The notes beneath the pieces are model-generated. The model ran no database searches. It was given only the letters and a program-made list of their open reading frames with translations, and was not told where the DNA came from. The position numbers and the translations under genes are program-made. Below are positions 49,586 to 52,187 of a DNA stretch of 52,187 nucleotides, piece after piece (position 1 is the first letter of the stretch; every line of letters begins with the position of its first letter). Source of the DNA: an uncultured Sediminicola sp. GTDB taxonomy: Bacteria > Bacteroidota > Bacteroidia > Flavobacteriales > Flavobacteriaceae. The DNA lies in the NCBI GenBank assembly GCA_938039345.1, contig CALHVB010000018.1:1-52187 (forward strand), written 5' to 3'.

Positions 49586-50737
49586 ATGGAAAAAATAGAA
49601 ATTAAGGGAACCGTAAAGAAAGGCTTCGAAAGTGTTTTAGAAGCCTATGAATCTAACTTTTATAGAGATGATATTTATCAAGAACTAGGTTCTGCCTTAT
49701 GTGTATACCACAAAGGAGAACAGGTGGTTAATATATGGGCTGGCTATAAGGACAAAGATAAAAAAGAAGCTTGGGAAAAAGACACCAAAATAGCATTGTA
49801 TTCTGCAACCAAAGGAATTACTGGTTTGTGTATGGCTATTTTGGTAGAAAAAGGCTTAGTTAATTATTCTGATTTAGTATCAAAGCATTGGCCAGAATTT
49901 GGACAAAATGGCAAAGAAGAAACTACTGTTTCTCAAATAATGTCTCATCAATCTGGAAATCCTGGATTACGAGAATTTACTTTGTTAGATGAGTTAATGA
50001 ATTGGGATTTAATATGCGACCGCTTAGCACGCCAGGCGCCTTATTGGAAACCCGGAGAGTTTACTTCTTACCATGGATGGACGGTTGGTTTTCTTGCTGG
50101 TGAAATTATTAGACGTGTTTCTGGTAAAACAATAGGTAAATTTTTACAAGACGAACTTGCCTCTCCTTTAGCTGCTGAAGTATTTATTGGACTCCCAAAA
50201 GATAAGCATAACGAAGTTGCTACATTATACAAACCCATAACTCAACATGAGCTACCTAATTTAATAACATTACCAGACTTTTTAGCTTCTGCCGTAGGTA
50301 ACCCTATTTTAGAAGCAGAGGGTCCAAACAGACCCGAGTGGCGAGAAGCAGAAATGCCTGCGCTTAATGGTCATGGTTCTGCCGAAGGAATTGCCAAACT
50401 TTACCATCCGCTTGCCGAAAGTGGAAATTCTAATAGCCTAAATTACCTTTCTAGTGGTACTATTGATAAAATGACAACTGTTGCTAGTTCTCGTTTAGAT
50501 GCTATGATTGGCATGCCTGTAGACTGGGCTAACGGAATGGTTGTTAACACATTAGACCTTAAGCTTTATGGCGAAAACAAAAATGCCTTTGGCCATAGTG
50601 GTTGGGGTGGTAGTTTTGGCTGTGCCGATAGAGAAAACCAAATTGCAATTGGTTATGTGTGTAACCAAATGGGGCCCGATACTGTTGGTGATGCTAGAAC
50701 ACCTAGATTAATAAAAGCTATTTTTGATAGTATTTAA
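49586..50737 (+). CDS. Serine hydrolase (class C beta-lactamase family, EstB-like)
   Basis: 383 aa without signal peptide, hence cytoplasmic. Nucleophile motif S-x-x-K is SATK (S73-K76), followed by a tyrosine in SYHGWT and a late GHSGWGGSFGCAD block in the place of the third motif. This form is typical of esterases such as EstB and lovastatin hydrolases rather than beta-lactamases. It closes the TetR-SDR-DoxX operon and is followed by a terminator. Confidence 0.9.
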   Translation: MEKIEIKGTVKKGFESVLEAYESNFYRDDIYQELGSALCVYHKGEQVVNIWAGYKDKDKKEAWEKDTKIALYSATKGITGLCMAILVEKGLVNYSDLVSKHWPEFGQNGKEETTVSQIMSHQSGNPGLREFTLLDELMNWDLICDRLARQAPYWKPGEFTSYHGWTVGFLAGEIIRRVSGKTIGKFLQDELASPLAAEVFIGLPKDKHNEVATLYKPITQHELPNLITLPDFLASAVGNPILEAEGPNRPEWREAEMPALNGHGSAEGIAKLYHPLAESGNSNSLNYLSSGTIDKMTTVASSRLDAMIGMPVDWANGMVVNTLDLKLYGENKNAFGHSGWGGSFGCADRENQIAIGYVCNQMGPDTVGDARTPRLIKAIFDSI

Positions 50738-50753
50738 TCTAATACCAACATCA

Positions 50754-50787
50754 TAAAAAAAAGTCCCTAATAAGGGGCTTTTTTTAT
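50754..50787. terminator. Bidirectional terminator
   Basis: AAAGTCCC / GGGGCTTT stem (one G-U pair) with A and T runs on both sides, between the serine hydrolase operon and the convergent lipoprotein gene. Confidence 0.88.
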
Positions 50788-50805
50788 GATATTACACATT
50801 GGTAA

Positions 50806-51260
50806 TCATTCTTTTTTTATGGTAAATCCAACTGGAGCTTTCAGTTTTCCTGAATCATACATGTTTATATATATCGAAACAGTATCCCTAGAATTCTCCC
50901 AAGTAACCCTGTAATTATCTAACATAACACTAACATAACACTACCATAACCAAAAGGGTTATTATTACTTTTGATAGAACAACAACTTCCCGCCCTAAAA
51001 TATGAGATTTCTTCACCGTTAGGTCCAGCCAAAGCATTTAAAAATCTTCTTTCATTTTTTGGACCTTGAGAATCTTTTATCCCACCAACTTCTACTGGGT
51101 TTTTAGGTGATAAACCATAGGTTTTATCAGTAGATATTTCGGTTATTACAAATGTATTATTATCACGAAGAATTTGCTGAGTGTTCTTAGAAATTTGTTT
51201 TGAAGAAGAACACGATAAAAGAAATAATAAAATTCCAAATGTTAAAAATTGCTTATTCAT
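50806..51260 (-). pseudogene. Lipoprotein gene frameshifted by an 11-bp tandem duplication
   Basis: The frame from ATG 51260 begins with a lipoprotein leader (MNKQFLTFGILLFLLSC) and continues through NERRFLNALAGPNGEEISYFRAGSCC to FGYGSVMLVLC, where it stops at 50919. At that point the plus strand carries ACATAACACTA twice in a row (50922-50943). Removing one copy restores an open frame continuing LDNYRVTWENSRDTVSIYINMYDSGK and ending at 50806. I recall intact homologues in Flavobacteriia ending in a similar INMYD...LKAPVGF sequence; databases often mislabel them '2-dehydro-3-deoxyphosphooctonate aldolase'. The intact product would be about 147 aa. Confidence 0.8.
50922..50943. repeat. 11-bp tandem duplication
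   Basis: ACATAACACTA occurs twice head to tail (50922-50932 and 50933-50943). Because 11 is not a multiple of three it shifts the frame of the lipoprotein gene. Confidence 0.95.
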
Positions 51261-51311
51261 TTTTAATTTATTTTAATATTTTTTATCATAAAAATAGATT
51301 TATAATAGTAT

Positions 51312-51893
51312 TTACTCCCAAACTATATTTAAGTTTTTAAACATAACAGGGTTTGTTTTATTAGGCCAACTAGAAAAATTTAAAATAAGCGCACTTAAAA
51401 CAGGGATTTTTTCCAATACACCATGAAATTCAAAACTAAATTTTGTAGGTAATCCTCTCTCTAGTTTTTCTAAGTATAATGAATTGCTATTGCCTATCTG
51501 AGATTTTTTAGTTTTGTATATATTCCCTTTAGGGTCATAAATTTCAACGCTTCTTGGCTGAAATTTAGCCGTAACACCCTTATTTTCAATTAAACCTTCT
51601 ATTATTACCATTCCTTCATCATATTTTCCCACTACAGAGTTTATTCTATAAATAATATTACCACTTTCTTTAGAGACCGATGTATTTAATAATTCTAAAG
51701 TTTCTTTTAAGTATTTAATATCTTTTTTTTGATTAGTTATTGTCTTATTTTGGGTTGCTAATATTGCTTCCTTTTTTGCTATTTCTATTCTAAGTTTCTC
51801 ATGTTGAGATTCCAACTCTATACAATTTACTTGTCCAAATGTTGTTGCTGTTAATAGAATCAGTAATAAAATTAATAGGCTACTTTTTTTCAT
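51312..51893 (-). CDS. Exported coiled-coil protein, unknown
   Basis: 193 aa with a signal peptide (MKKSSLLILLLILLTATTFGQ), a heptad-rich coiled coil (about residues 26-72: ESQHEKLRIEIAKKEAILATQ ...), and a C-terminal beta domain (SVVGKYDEGMVIIEGLIENKGV ... LSALILNFSSWP). I do not recognise the family. It starts 60 bases downstream (minus sense) of the edge repeat, in the same orientation relation as the genes behind repeat copies 1 and 2. Confidence 0.78.
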   Translation of the reverse strand: MKKSSLLILLLILLTATTFGQVNCIELESQHEKLRIEIAKKEAILATQNKTITNQKKDIKYLKETLELLNTSVSKESGNIIYRINSVVGKYDEGMVIIEGLIENKGVTAKFQPRSVEIYDPKGNIYKTKKSQIGNSNSLYLEKLERGLPTKFSFEFHGVLEKIPVLSALILNFSSWPNKTNPVMFKNLNIVWE

Positions 51894-51952
51894 AATTATG
51901 ATATAGATTTTTAGTGTTTTTAATTTAATCCTAGTATTCTCCTGATAAATTT

Positions 51953-52158
51953 ACTAACGCAGCGCTATGTGGAGTCCGCGAATTTTTATGGAAATATAGG
52001 AAAAAACTTTTTTGTTTTTTTCATTTATTGGGAATAAAAATTGTCGACCAGATTACATATAGCGACCTGATGTGTTGCGTTATTTTCTTCCGTTAAGCGT
52101 CGTATTTGGCAAGAGTTCTCTTATCCTACGGCCATATGTAATCTGACATAGCGCTGCG
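51953..52158 (-). repeat. Dispersed repeat, copy 3, inside a nested inverted repeat
   Basis: Read on the minus strand this matches copy 1 (37479-37659) over about 180 bases and copy 2 over 114. It is bounded by CGCAGCGCTATGT (51958-51970) and its exact complement ACATAGCGCTGCG (52146-52158); a second inverted pair is CAGATTACATAT (52049-52060) and ATATGTAATCTG (52134-52145). No gene is visible in 51894-52187. Confidence 0.75.
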
Positions 52159-52187
52159 ATGAATTGCATTTTCCCAATGGGCGAGAA

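Noticed and set aside
50919..51260. Complete 113-aa lipoprotein as read
   Set aside because: The frame ends inside an 11-bp tandem duplication, and the following bases keep an intact family C-terminus in another frame.
1..52187. tRNA, rRNA, CRISPR arrays, insertion sequences and prophage genes
   Set aside because: I looked for tRNA T-loop words, direct-repeat arrays and transposase or integrase motifs (DDE, HTH-rve, tyrosine recombinase R-H-R-Y) and saw none. Small structured RNAs cannot be excluded by eye.

Overview
The window is chromosomal DNA of a low-GC marine-type Flavobacteriaceae (Bacteroidota). The evidence is: many AT-rich genes whose families are typical of Flavobacteriia (DUF4834, DUF3667, YfhO, UvrA with a Bacteroidota-type C-terminus, a probable sulfonolipid CapA/CapB pair); repeated exact matches to the flavobacterial -7 promoter element TAnnTTTG just upstream of genes; poor Shine-Dalgarno sequences; and lipoproteins with short Bacteroidota-like leaders. 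I see no tRNA, rRNA or CRISPR array.

Layout. 0-9 kb: end of a flavobacterial membrane-anchored protein, an MBL-fold hydrolase, a conserved unknown protein, peroxiredoxin Bcp, an endonuclease III without Fe-S cysteines, two tandem copies of an ECF sigma factor each followed by an unlisted 47-codon ORF, then uvrA. 9-14 kb: small membrane and enzyme genes, then a secreted Tyr/Arg-rich protein behind a near-perfect sigma-54 promoter. 14-22 kb: a translationally coupled surface-glycan operon (YfhO / GT4 / flippase), DUF4834, an outer-membrane barrel with a lysine-rich tail, and a large GNAT protein preceded by a 34-bp hairpin. 22-28.7 kb: a compact catabolic operon (signal-less solute-binding-fold protein, two type III CoA-transferases, crotonase, AldA-like dehydrogenase) with a divergent IclR regulator. 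This is my best candidate for an undescribed pathway. 28.7-36.9 kb: LysR/rhodanese/GNAT, the CapB and CapA-like sulfonolipid enzymes, a prolyl oligopeptidase, TrmL, YbaB and a thioredoxin.

36.9-41 kb is an accessory, cassette-like stretch: short hypothetical genes (DUF2200, DUF7079, HEAT-like, UDG-like), a broken gene, and a 114-180 bp dispersed repeat sitting just upstream of individual genes. A third, inverted copy lies at the window's right edge, nested in a long inverted repeat. 41-50.7 kb holds small stress and detoxification genes (YkgJ, AraC, three VOC, DinB, Crp/Fnr, cupredoxin-like, two SDRs, a TNT-like protein, and a TetR-SDR-DoxX-serine hydrolase operon with matching operators). 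The right end holds a lipoprotein gene frameshifted by an exact 11-bp tandem duplication, and a coiled-coil secreted protein.

All calls are from reading the sequence and remembered family motifs. No database search or structure prediction was run.
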